The notes under the pieces: model-generated
What the model was told of the DNA's origin: nothing
What the model saw: the letters and a program-made list of their open reading frames with translations, nothing else
The model's database searches: none
Translations under genes and position numbers: made by a program
Shown here: piece after piece, positions 7,592-15,865 of the stretch
Numbering within the stretch: position 1 is the first letter of the stretch
Layout of the letters: each line of letters opens with the position of its first letter
From: Ignavibacteriales bacterium
GTDB lineage: Bacteria > Bacteroidota > Ignavibacteria > UBA10030
Assembly (NCBI GenBank): GCA_026390575.1
Contig: JAPLFR010000015.1
Span: forward strand, 1-64,000
Reading direction: 5' to 3'
Length of the DNA: 64,000 nucleotides

Positions 7592-7684
7592 AGGTAGTTG
7601 TCGAGAACCCAGTGAGGCTGTCTAAAAAGTCCGGAGTTGTCATGCTGAACTCGTTTCAGCATCTGTCTTTTGTAAAAAATTAGA

Positions 7685-7703
7685 CCCCGAAACAAGTTCG
7701 GGG
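7685..7703. repeat. Intergenic inverted repeat between convergent genes
   Basis: CCCCGAA (7685-7691) and TTCGGGG (7697-7703) form a 7-bp stem with a 5-base loop in the gap between the plus-strand gene ending at 7591 and ccmF ending at 7767. Nearby GTCATGCTGAAC...TTCAGCATCTG (about 7638-7664) is a second hairpin. The pair looks like a dispersed intergenic repeat of the 'GTCAT...CGGGGTGACA' kind and may also terminate transcription. Confidence 0.5.
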
Positions 7704-7766
7704 TGACATTTTCTTTCTTTTTGGACAACCCCGTTGGGTTTCAAAAAGACACGTTACAAAATTTTC

Positions 7767-10016
7767 TTAAACAGTATTCTGCTTCAGTCGCCGCAGCATC
7801 GCAACCAACAATCCAAGGACGATGAGTACAGCAGCAATCCATACAAAACTCATAAATGGTTTTATACTTACCTCGGCAATGAGAATTTCCGGTTTTTGTT
7901 CCGAGCCATGAGCCATACTTTCCAGACCGACGACATTTATATGAACGGTTGATTTTCCCCCTTTTGTTGTGGCAACATTCATAGAAGCAAGTTGGAATCC
8001 TATCGTCCCGCTTTTGAGATAACCGGTCTTCATCTCAGGTTTTCCCCGTACACTAAATGTTGTCACTGGAATAATTGTCTGAATGTCTTTTTCTGTTTTG
8101 ACTTCCAGCATCGCACCAATAGTCATCGCATTGCTGGCGCCGCCCATCATACCGCTGCCAGTATGTGATCCTAGATCGAATTGCTTAAACGTAATCTGAA
8201 GAGGACCATACAGCACCGGTTCGCCTTTTGGAAGAACCAGTACGCTCTGCTCTGCCGCTTCACTGCCTTCCTCGATAGAGACTGGTTCAATATAGAAATC
8301 CTTTGTAAGATAACTGATATAATCCGGATTTCTCATCAAACTATTGTTGTAGGTACTTTCAAACATAACCGGTCGAAGAATCGTCGGCGTTCCATTCTGA
8401 ACCATTTTTACTTCGCATTTCATTTTTCCATCAGGTGTAGCCGAGGTTCCGATATATGTTAACGTGTCACCGAAAACTACTTGCGGTTGATTCAACGGAA
8501 GTACAACCGACTGTTTCTGTCCATAGCGCCCGGAAGCAATAATGCCAAGGAAAAGAATTGCTAAACCCACATGCGAAAGTGCACTGCCGATGAACCGAGG
8601 CTGTTCTTTTGCGATTCGATATCCCTGCCCGGCTGCAACGACGAGTGCAAAAAGAGATGTGAACGCTAACAATGCAGCAGATATGTCATGCAGTCCCAAG
8701 ACAACGAGTACTGCAAGCACAAGGACGGATAAAACTCCTGGCACAATAAGTTTCTTGAATAACTGTTGTTTGCCTTCTTGATTCCATTTTGTGAGGATAC
8801 TCAGACCGAGCAAGAACGTCATGAGAACAGCAAAGGGAAGATTCGTGCGGTCGTAGAAAGAAGGTTCAACCGTAGCGTTTGAGAAAAGCGGCTTGCTTGT
8901 TCCGAAAAGAATCACCGCCGCGCAAACTCCCATGACAATTGTCGCAATGGACAACAGCGATTCGCGTGAGAGCCAGGTACTGGGGAGTGTCTTGATGTTC
9001 AATTCTTTTCTGCGAAACACAATCATACCAAATCCACCGAGGGCAGCGGCGGCAAGCCATATCACAAGCAGCGTATAAGCAAGCGAACCGGGATCGACAA
9101 AAGAATGGACAGAAGCATTTGCTAAAATTCCACTGCGCGTCAGGAAAGTACTATAAATTACCAACAGGTATGTAAGTACGGCGAGAACAAAATTCGTCCT
9201 GACAAGTTTACCCGTGAGCATCTGGATCAGCATGGTATGGACAAGTATGACCGCGACGATCCACGGAATGAGTGAAGAATTTTCTACCGGATCCCATCCC
9301 CACCAGCCGCCCCAGCCGAGTACACCGTATGCCCAGTAACCGCCAAGCATAAGTCCGGCACCAAGTGAGAGCGCGCTAAACAACACCCATGGCAGCGCTG
9401 CATGCAGCCAGTCGCTGTATCTTTTTTGCCAGAGCGCTGTAATCGCCAATACAAATGGAATGGCAAGAGATGCAAAACCGAGAAAGAGTACCGGCGGATG
9501 AATGATCATCCAGAAATTCTGTAATAACGGATTTAATCCTCTACCATCCTGCGGAATAAAACCCTTTGGAACATCTTTCTGCACATCCCATATATATTGG
9601 AAAGGTGACTTAATGGCGATGAGAAGTAAAAGAAACGCCAGCACAAGCGAGTAAGTCGCCATAGCCGGTCTTTCCATATCTGTCCGCCGGGTGTAGGCTT
9701 GCAGGAATAAACCAATCACAGTGGCAAAGAGCGCCCAGAGTAAGAAACTGCCTTCCTGACCAGCCCAGAATGTTGTGATCAATAATGCTATCGGGAGATC
9801 GCGGGAACTATAGCTTGATACATAATGATATTCAAATCTATGTTGAAGGATATAAAGAAGTAGTATAGCGGAAACTGATGCGACGCCGATAACGGAGATG
9901 AAGAAGCTGCTGCGTGCCACCTGCAATAAATTTTGTTTTGAGAGTGAAAGATAGTAAAAACAGGCTGAGGTCAGCGATGCCGTAAAAGCGATCCAGAGGA
10001 CAGTTGTACCAATCAT
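7767..10016 (-). CDS. ccmF: Cytochrome c heme lyase subunit CcmF
   Basis: This 749-residue polytopic membrane protein belongs to the heme-handling family. The WWD motif WGGWWGWDPVENSS (residues 235-248) binds heme in the CcmF/CcsA superfamily, and IIHPPVLFLGF (171-181) is the usual preceding His-containing segment. A periplasmic C-terminal region of about 200 residues (QKSVVLPLNQPQVVFGDTL onward) and a final TM segment match CcmF. It would attach heme to apocytochromes. It directly follows the multiheme cytochrome genes, which would need it, though a terminator-like hairpin at 10115-10142 separates them. No other ccm genes are in the window. Confidence 0.92.
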   Translation of the reverse strand: MIGTTVLWIAFTASLTSACFYYLSLSKQNLLQVARSSFFISVIGVASVSAILLLYILQHRFEYHYVSSYSSRDLPIALLITTFWAGQEGSFLLWALFATVIGLFLQAYTRRTDMERPAMATYSLVLAFLLLLIAIKSPFQYIWDVQKDVPKGFIPQDGRGLNPLLQNFWMIIHPPVLFLGFASLAIPFVLAITALWQKRYSDWLHAALPWVLFSALSLGAGLMLGGYWAYGVLGWGGWWGWDPVENSSLIPWIVAVILVHTMLIQMLTGKLVRTNFVLAVLTYLLVIYSTFLTRSGILANASVHSFVDPGSLAYTLLVIWLAAAALGGFGMIVFRRKELNIKTLPSTWLSRESLLSIATIVMGVCAAVILFGTSKPLFSNATVEPSFYDRTNLPFAVLMTFLLGLSILTKWNQEGKQQLFKKLIVPGVLSVLVLAVLVVLGLHDISAALLAFTSLFALVVAAGQGYRIAKEQPRFIGSALSHVGLAILFLGIIASGRYGQKQSVVLPLNQPQVVFGDTLTYIGTSATPDGKMKCEVKMVQNGTPTILRPVMFESTYNNSLMRNPDYISYLTKDFYIEPVSIEEGSEAAEQSVLVLPKGEPVLYGPLQITFKQFDLGSHTGSGMMGGASNAMTIGAMLEVKTEKDIQTIIPVTTFSVRGKPEMKTGYLKSGTIGFQLASMNVATTKGGKSTVHINVVGLESMAHGSEQKPEILIAEVSIKPFMSFVWIAAVLIVLGLLVAMLRRLKQNTV

Positions 10017-10114
10017 GCGAGCTTTCCTTTAAAAAATGAATAATGCGCTTCTGACATAGAACACCGAGGTACGCTTGAAGGGTTCCAAGAACAACGTATA
10101 ACCCGTATAAAACA

Positions 10115-10142
10115 CGTGTGCGGGAAGTAACTCCCGCACACG
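10115..10142 (-). terminator. Terminator-like hairpin after the 6-heme cytochrome gene
   Basis: CGTGTGCGGGA (10115-10125) pairs perfectly with TCCCGCACACG (10132-10142), loop 6 bases. On the minus strand it is followed by TGTTTTAT. It separates the cytochrome gene from ccmF. Confidence 0.65.
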
Positions 10143-10174
10143 GCTTGATACAAAAATATAAACCCAAAATAAGA

Positions 10175-11347
10175 TTACGGCTTGTTCAGCTCTGCAATCG
10201 ATGCATCAAGCATGCTCGCGGCATAGTCCGGATTGTGAATTCCATGACTTCCGTCATGCAGCAGCATCATATAATTGAAGAGTGCTCCACTGCGGGATGC
10301 TGGAACGATCTTTAAATTAGAAGAAGAAGTTCCCAAGATTACATCGTTCGCGTCAATCCACCCTCTTGCAACTAACTGCGCTTTCAACGTCGCCATTTTT
10401 GTGTTGAACTGTGTAATCCTGCTGTTGTAATCAAGCTTTGTGATTGACGAGTGGCAGTTCTTACAGCCGTTCACCATCTCAACTGCAGTTGTTGAACCTT
10501 CTGGAACATATGTAATTTTCATTGTATGTCCGCCAATATGATCACCGTACGCGTTTGCCGGTAAATAATCAGCCATATGACATACCGTGCAGCCATCAGT
10601 GGTGATAGGTGCCATCGTGCTGTGCGCGGACGTTTTGCTATAGGTTGTAGCATCGGTCCATTGGAACGCACCGACACCTGTAAGAATTTGACCCTGTACA
10701 CCATAGTGAGCATACCAACGATTCGAAGTGATTTTCAATGTGTCTGTTGTTGCGGTCTTTGTAGGATCGGGGAGAGGACTCAATGTTCGTGGACGGTGAC
10801 ATCCAACGCACAAATCTCCTTTTCCAAGGCTGAACGTAGAAGCAGGGACGCCGGTAATATTGGAATTTAAAGTATGTTGAGCTGTTGAGGTTACGCGCAG
10901 CGAAAAATCTCCCTTCGAATGCGGTGAGTGGCACGCAAAACAGCCCGGAGGCGTAGCATTTGGAAGGTCGGTTAAGGTCAATCCTTTAGCCTTCAACATG
11001 AATCCTTCTGTCGTATGGCATTCTGCACAACCAGAACGGTTTTCTTCCGATGCAGTTCCGGCGCCATGTTTCGATTCTTCCCATTGACGTGCACGGGCGG
11101 CAATATAATATGTTGTATCTGTTTCAGGATTATGGCAAGAGGCGCATCTCAAACTGTCTTTGAATCCATCAAAATAAACAAAACCAGCATTCAGACCATT
11201 ATTACCATTAGTGCCGTTTGTTCCCGCATCACCTTTATCACCTTGCGGCCCGGTTGGGCCTTCCGGTCCTTTACAGCCCGAGAGACTTGCAATTACGAAG
11301 AGACTTACCAAACCGATAGCAAGACTCCAGAGTATTTTTTTCATCAT
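10175..11347 (-). CDS. Hexaheme c-type cytochrome lipoprotein with collagen-like stretch
   Basis: This 390-residue protein has a lipoprotein signal peptide (lipobox LSGC, Cys25). It is followed at once by nine Gly-X-Y triplets (residues 27-53, GPEGPTGPQGDKGDAG...). Six CXXCH heme sites follow: CASCH, CAECH, CFACH, CVGCH, CTVCH, CKNCH. Several extra histidines could serve as distal ligands. The Gly-X-Y run may form a short collagen-like spacer or trimerising stalk lifting the heme domain off the membrane. Placed with a porin and other cytochromes, it is a candidate cell-surface electron carrier; surface exposure is inferred. Confidence 0.88.
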   Translation of the reverse strand: MMKKILWSLAIGLVSLFVIASLSGCKGPEGPTGPQGDKGDAGTNGTNGNNGLNAGFVYFDGFKDSLRCASCHNPETDTTYYIAARARQWEESKHGAGTASEENRSGCAECHTTEGFMLKAKGLTLTDLPNATPPGCFACHSPHSKGDFSLRVTSTAQHTLNSNITGVPASTFSLGKGDLCVGCHRPRTLSPLPDPTKTATTDTLKITSNRWYAHYGVQGQILTGVGAFQWTDATTYSKTSAHSTMAPITTDGCTVCHMADYLPANAYGDHIGGHTMKITYVPEGSTTAVEMVNGCKNCHSSITKLDYNSRITQFNTKMATLKAQLVARGWIDANDVILGTSSSNLKIVPASRSGALFNYMMLLHDGSHGIHNPDYAASMLDASIAELNKP

Positions 11348-11440
11348 AAATCACCTTTATATTACAGGTTTGTAATTAGTTGTTTAATGGTATTTTAATT
11401 GATAGCCCGATGTTGATAATTGTTTCCTTTTTGTTCCTCG

Positions 11441-12271
11441 TTAATTGAATTCAATTTGTCCATCTATGTGTTTCGAAAGAGTAAGCTTATAATTGGCGTC
11501 AATAACATGCGGATGACAGTTTACACAGCGAGTATCATTCGGGTGAGTGCCGCCATTGAGCGATGTCTTCGGCAATGCTTTATCACCAATTGTGGATTTT
11601 GTTACGTCTCCATGGCAAGAGCCGCACGCGCTTGCCTGACCTGAAACATCATTCCACACGACCGACTGCTTATTACCATTTGAAAAATTTCCATGACAGT
11701 ATGTATTAGTACAAGTCAATGTTGATTGTGAAAAACTTTGCCCTGCAGCGTAACGCGGCGTAACCAGGAACATTACTTCTGCCCCGGCTGTGCTATCAAT
11801 ATGTCCAGCCGCAGAAAGCGACGCAGGCACTATATGACATTCATTGCAGGCGATCGGTGTTGCAATAGAATCTGTACCAAGGAGATGGGATTGATGAACT
11901 CCAACGCCAGGAGAAGAAGATGAAGTATTGCCCGCGAGATCTTTTGGTGGAGCAGCATTAACACCACCATGGCACACGGTGCAATTTTCTGGTCCACCCG
12001 GCTTGTTATGACATGTGAAACACGATGAACCGGAACTTCCGCCTCGATAATCCGGGCCATGGCATTCTTTGCAGCTGTTCATACTCCATCCAGCACTTTG
12101 AATTGCAAGTCCATGAAAATTAGCTGATGCCGTGTCCTTCCATCCCTGGCCATGAATTTGCGGCCCTGCGGTTGTTTCGGTTGGCAAATCTTTCTTCAAA
12201 TCACTGCATGAGAGTGCGAGAAACGCGAGTGACAGAATCGTAAGAATGAGAGCTTGTTGTTGTTTCTTCAT
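11441..12271 (-). CDS. Heptaheme c-type cytochrome lipoprotein (CxxxxCH type)
   Basis: I start at ATG 12271 (MKKQQQALILT); the frame also has an ATG at 12286 whose TGGATGGA sequence looks like the ribosome-binding site for the later ATG. The signal ends in LALSC, a lipobox. Six CXXCH sites (CKECH, CFTCH, CTVCH, CNECH, CGSCH, CVNCH) and one CX4CH (CTNTYCH) make seven candidate hemes. The CxxxxCH family with this mixture is known from Geobacter-like metal reducers. The gene follows the 14-heme cytochrome by 15 bases and is probably in the same operon as the porin. Confidence 0.88.
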   Translation of the reverse strand: MKKQQQALILTILSLAFLALSCSDLKKDLPTETTAGPQIHGQGWKDTASANFHGLAIQSAGWSMNSCKECHGPDYRGGSSGSSCFTCHNKPGGPENCTVCHGGVNAAPPKDLAGNTSSSSPGVGVHQSHLLGTDSIATPIACNECHIVPASLSAAGHIDSTAGAEVMFLVTPRYAAGQSFSQSTLTCTNTYCHGNFSNGNKQSVVWNDVSGQASACGSCHGDVTKSTIGDKALPKTSLNGGTHPNDTRCVNCHPHVIDANYKLTLSKHIDGQIEFN

Positions 12272-12286
12272 ATTCAATCCATCCAA

Positions 12287-13519
12287 TTAACGGTGGCAGT
12301 AGCCGCAGAATTTTTGTCCCTTCACACCACCCGGACGCGCATTGACATCGGTATGGCAGGTATAGCACGTTGCTCCCGGGTCTGTATGCCAATTCCCATG
12401 AGTGTCCGACATGAATCCTTGATCGTGTGTCTTGGGATCGGTACCTTTGATTCCATCAACATCTGTATGACATGTTATACAAATTGGATCCGCACCTTCA
12501 ATGCTGTGGCACGCTGCGCAAGATTCGATATCACGCTTCGCCTGCCGTGCATGCTCACCTCCGCCGGTTCCAACACCCAATGTCGTAAACCCTGCAACGG
12601 AATGCGATGTCGGTTTGAATTCTCCTTGATTTACATTCCCGCCTGCTTTATGGCATTCGGAACAGAATTGTTCTGCGCTGTGGCATGTCTGGCATTCCAT
12701 CGCTTTGCCCTTTGCAGAAATGCCATGGGTGAATTTAAAATTCAGATCATGAACCTTTGTCAATCGCATGCCCTGTCCGCGGTCAATCGCCATGAGTCGG
12801 GGTGAGTGAAGCGACATGAGATCTTTACCCGGCACATCCACTTTCATCAATTCGCTTCCATTGTGGCAGTCGATACAGGTTTCCTGCGTATGACAGGCGC
12901 CGCATTTTGCATCGCCAAGTCTTGCGGAAAACTTATGTTCACGCACGAAGTTGGTTCGATTATGTTCTGCGGGCCGGAGAGCGGCTAAATTTGTGTGGCA
13001 TGTTTCGCACGTGCCTGTTGCTTTCACATCATTATGACATGTTGCGCACGTCGCCATAGCCGGAACGAGTTCTCCTGTGCCGGCATCTGCTTTATCAAGA
13101 ACGGTGTGGCATGTTTCGCAAGCTGTCTTTTGTTCTTCTACATGTTTTTGATGTGAAAAGATTAATTCTCTTACCGGGTTTGGCGTTGCTGTATATGTTG
13201 TTGAATCGGCGCTGACATGGCAATACGTACAATTATTGCTTACCTGTTCGTGACAACTTTTGCATACTTCCATTTTGGCAAGCAGGTTGTCCGAAGCTTT
13301 TACGCTTGCAGCCGCTTCACTATGGCAATCCGCACAAGCAGCACCGTTTTCTTTATGGAGCTGGTGCGAAAATTTGATCCGTTTTGGTTGTTTATCGATA
13401 CCGGTTGCTTCGCGTGACGTCAGAACAACAGTGAAAGCAATCAGCAGCATCAGCACTAAACTGAATAACGGGTACCTGTGTTTTCTCAGGAGTAACGATT
13501 TAATTTTTATTGTTGGCAT
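12287..13519 (-). CDS. Fourteen-heme c-type cytochrome
   Basis: This 410-residue protein has an N-terminal hydrophobic segment at about residues 17-35 that is a signal peptide or membrane anchor. It carries 14 CXXCH sites, about one per 29 residues, many paired with nearby HxxH-type histidines (FSHQLHKENG, FSHQKHVEEQ). This density is typical of decaheme-like electron wires. The gene starts 7 bases after the porin gene, so both are almost surely co-transcribed. By analogy with porin-cytochrome complexes it is the best candidate for the heme chain inserted in the barrel or sitting on its periplasmic side. Confidence 0.9.
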   Translation of the reverse strand: MPTIKIKSLLLRKHRYPLFSLVLMLLIAFTVVLTSREATGIDKQPKRIKFSHQLHKENGAACADCHSEAAASVKASDNLLAKMEVCKSCHEQVSNNCTYCHVSADSTTYTATPNPVRELIFSHQKHVEEQKTACETCHTVLDKADAGTGELVPAMATCATCHNDVKATGTCETCHTNLAALRPAEHNRTNFVREHKFSARLGDAKCGACHTQETCIDCHNGSELMKVDVPGKDLMSLHSPRLMAIDRGQGMRLTKVHDLNFKFTHGISAKGKAMECQTCHSAEQFCSECHKAGGNVNQGEFKPTSHSVAGFTTLGVGTGGGEHARQAKRDIESCAACHSIEGADPICITCHTDVDGIKGTDPKTHDQGFMSDTHGNWHTDPGATCYTCHTDVNARPGGVKGQKFCGYCHR

Positions 13520-13526
13520 GATGATC

Positions 13527-14834
13527 TCAGAAAATATTCAAACGTTCACTCAAGTAATAGCTGCCCCGGAAAAAGAGGCGCGTATCGTTGCTGTATACTT
13601 TATTTTGAATCCATTGCAGCTGCAGATCAAGCGACAAAGCGGACAACGGACGGTAGACAGCCCCGAGCGCAGCGCTTAAGGCATTTGCTGTCGGTGCATT
13701 GCTGTCTAATTTATAATGCGCATAGCTTATCATTACTGTCGGTGTTAATTTGTTATTCAATATTGGATAGCCTGCATTTGCAGAAACCGCTGCCAACTCA
13801 CCGCCATAGCCGGTATTCCAGCTGAAACTGGCTGAGGCGTATTTCGTACTGCCGCCGAGCGTGATACGGTTTGAATTCTCATCGCCGTACGAAACCGCTC
13901 CAAACTTTCCAAATACTTGCCAATCTTTGCAGATGGCGTATTCTGCGCCAAGTTCATATTCACTGATCGTGTTGTATGCGAACACCCAAAAGATGGAATT
14001 GTATGAGAGACGCGGCTCTCGGTGAATATATTCGCCAGTGAACGAGAGCGGCTCCATGACCTTGACACGAGTGAAAAGTTGAATCCTTGATAACTTTTCG
14101 AGATTGAGATCAACGTCACCGCGCGCATACGCAGACACTCTGCTATAGTCAACACTCACATCACCGCTCACATATTGTTCTGAAGAAGCAGTGGGATTGA
14201 TCTCGGTCAGGATTGGATTCAAGAGTGAGTCTCTGCGGAGCGCCCAATATAATTCAGGCTTGATATTCTTTGCCATATAGCTCAAAGACAAACGAGCAAA
14301 GTCAACCGGTGTGCCAACCACTTGGGCTCCGTACATATTGTTATTCTTTTGGTCCTTGATCATCTCAAATTGATGTCCCGGTTCCGGAAGTGCGCCGTAA
14401 TAACCGAGCACCTTGACCTTTGAATCCAATAAGCGTACGGATGCAACACCGCCATCGATCGTGCCGTTACCGACACCGGCAAAGACCGCTTGTCTGCCAA
14501 GACTCAGATCAGCAATGTCGTAGAGATTAGAATACTTTAAATAAAAATTATAGAACCTGAAGGCACCACGATCATTTAAAGGACCAGCAAAATCCTGGGA
14601 CCCCTGCATGTACGTGTGAAACGAGAGATGTTCACCTGCAAGCGAGAGTTGCACAGTTTGATATCCAAGCAGATGGTTGGATGATTTGCCTACTGAATCC
14701 TGCCGCTGCCAAGCATTGGCGGACGAGACAAGTCTCATCTGAAACAGTTGAGCGAATGCTTCACTTTGTACAATGAAAGACAGAAAAAGCATTGTCAAGG
14801 GTATCAGAAAACAATATCGTATTGAACGTTTCAT
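13527..14834 (-). CDS. Outer-membrane beta-barrel protein, putative porin of a porin-cytochrome conduit
   Basis: This 435-residue protein has a signal peptide (MKRSIRYCFLIPLTMLFLSFIVQSEAFA). A long series of alternating polar/hydrophobic strands follows, such as SLGRQAVFAGVGNGTIDGG. It ends in Phe (YLSERLNIF), the usual C-terminal signal for barrel insertion. About 18-22 strands are plausible from length. It lies 7 bases upstream of the 14-heme gene and two cytochrome lipoprotein genes follow. This is the gene content, though not a recognised sequence, of porin-cytochrome conduits that move electrons across the outer membrane. Confidence 0.8.
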   Translation of the reverse strand: MKRSIRYCFLIPLTMLFLSFIVQSEAFAQLFQMRLVSSANAWQRQDSVGKSSNHLLGYQTVQLSLAGEHLSFHTYMQGSQDFAGPLNDRGAFRFYNFYLKYSNLYDIADLSLGRQAVFAGVGNGTIDGGVASVRLLDSKVKVLGYYGALPEPGHQFEMIKDQKNNNMYGAQVVGTPVDFARLSLSYMAKNIKPELYWALRRDSLLNPILTEINPTASSEQYVSGDVSVDYSRVSAYARGDVDLNLEKLSRIQLFTRVKVMEPLSFTGEYIHREPRLSYNSIFWVFAYNTISEYELGAEYAICKDWQVFGKFGAVSYGDENSNRITLGGSTKYASASFSWNTGYGGELAAVSANAGYPILNNKLTPTVMISYAHYKLDSNAPTANALSAALGAVYRPLSALSLDLQLQWIQNKVYSNDTRLFFRGSYYLSERLNIF

Positions 14835-14882
14835 TGGTTATTGTTATTTATGTGATCACGTTGAGTTGAACCGTGGATAATT

Positions 14883-14911
14883 GAGCGCTTCAAAAATCTC
14901 TTGAAGCGCTC
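14883..14911 (-). terminator. Hairpin downstream of the tetraheme cytochrome gene
   Basis: GAGCGCTTCA (14883-14892) pairs with TGAAGCGCTC (14902-14911), a 10-bp stem with a 9-base loop. It lies 28 bases past the stop at 14940 on the minus strand. No long T run follows, so it may be an mRNA-stabilising hairpin rather than an intrinsic terminator. Confidence 0.5.
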
Positions 14912-14939
14912 GATCGAATAATGAGACTCTCTTTAAAAG

Positions 14940-15455
14940 TTATCCTTTTGGAATCGGGTGCTTAATTTTTGCCCACATTTCTTCAAGTTTAAACCCTTTG
15001 TGAGTTGGGCTTTTCTCATTGTGGCATGTCTTGCACTTCTTTTCAATAGCACCCTTGTCTTTGAAATCTGTTAATCCGGCAGCAATTGCTTTTGCCTGGT
15101 CTTTCATGATGGGCATGGTTTTGTATGCCGATCCTGCACCGTGGCATAATTCGCATTGCACTCCATCGGCGGTAAGCTTTGCATCAGCTGTAATGGCATG
15201 GCACTCGAGGCATTCGGGTGATTCGTTTGCCGCTTTCTTCAAACCCTTCGCTTTCGCAATTTCAGCCGATTTAGCATTCGAAAGTGTTTTGTATGCTTCC
15301 GCATGTTTACTCTTTTGCCATATGTCAAATTGTTTGCCCTGTTTGTCGGATTGATGACACATCTTACACATCTTTGCACCGACGTATTTGTTTTGAGCAT
15401 TTAATATAAAAGGAACGACAAGAAAAATGATTAACAACAACTTTATTGCTTTCAT
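14940..15455 (-). CDS. Tetraheme periplasmic cytochrome c (c554-like)
   Basis: This 171-residue protein has a signal peptide (MKAIKLLLIIFLVVPFILNAQ). Four CXXCH sites follow: CKMCH, CLECH, CELCH and CKTCH. The opening YVGAKMCKMCHQSDKQG followed by WQKSKHAEAYKTL matches the cytochrome c554/NrfB-like 'KxCxxCH...W..S.HA.A...L' pattern. A soluble shuttle between inner-membrane quinol-oxidising complexes and the outer-membrane conduit is the natural reading. It sits between the two gene groups and has 410 bases of its own upstream sequence. Confidence 0.88.
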   Translation of the reverse strand: MKAIKLLLIIFLVVPFILNAQNKYVGAKMCKMCHQSDKQGKQFDIWQKSKHAEAYKTLSNAKSAEIAKAKGLKKAANESPECLECHAITADAKLTADGVQCELCHGAGSAYKTMPIMKDQAKAIAAGLTDFKDKGAIEKKCKTCHNEKSPTHKGFKLEEMWAKIKHPIPKG

Positions 15456-15865
15456 AGAACTCTCCTTTGCATATTGTTATGATAATTCAATTTCATTCTG
15501 CCTCTTGCTGTATAAGTTAAATACACACAACAACTTGCGTACCTAAATTATCTATTTAAAACATTTAAAAAATCAAAAATCACAATGGTTTAAAGATATT
15601 CAAGTGATGAATTATTCAACAGTCGCTTAAATTCAACGTTGAGTTCCAACACTTAGGAAAATACGTATCCAAAATAGGAAAATCCAAAATGCACACAACA
15701 TTTTTTGTGATCATGTGACTTTAGAAACTGGGGAAGTCATATTTTGGGTTATATTTAGCTGGTTAAGGAAACAAATGATATATGCACACCAATCCGACGC
15801 TTATCTGGTAATCGGTCTATTTGGGAATAAAATTACACGCAAAAGCTAGAAAAACATCAAATGAG
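15456..15865. other. Intergenic region between the cytochrome operons
   Basis: These 410 bases lie between the 11-heme gene and the tetraheme gene and should hold the 3' end of one transcript and the promoter of the next. They are A/T rich. I see no frame of note, no strong hairpin with a T run and no recognisable operator. TGTGATCATGTGAC at about 15706-15719 is not a proper inverted repeat. Confidence 0.5.

Noticed and set aside
14848-14866. TGTGATCACG palindrome upstream of the porin gene as a CRP site
   Set aside because: The half-sites abut without the 6-base spacer, and GTGATCAC is too short a palindrome to claim an operator.
15706-15719. Possible CRP/FNR-like operator TGTGATCATGTGAC upstream of the tetraheme cytochrome
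   Set aside because: The second half is not the inverted copy of the first and the spacing does not fit the TGTGA-N6-TCACA pattern.
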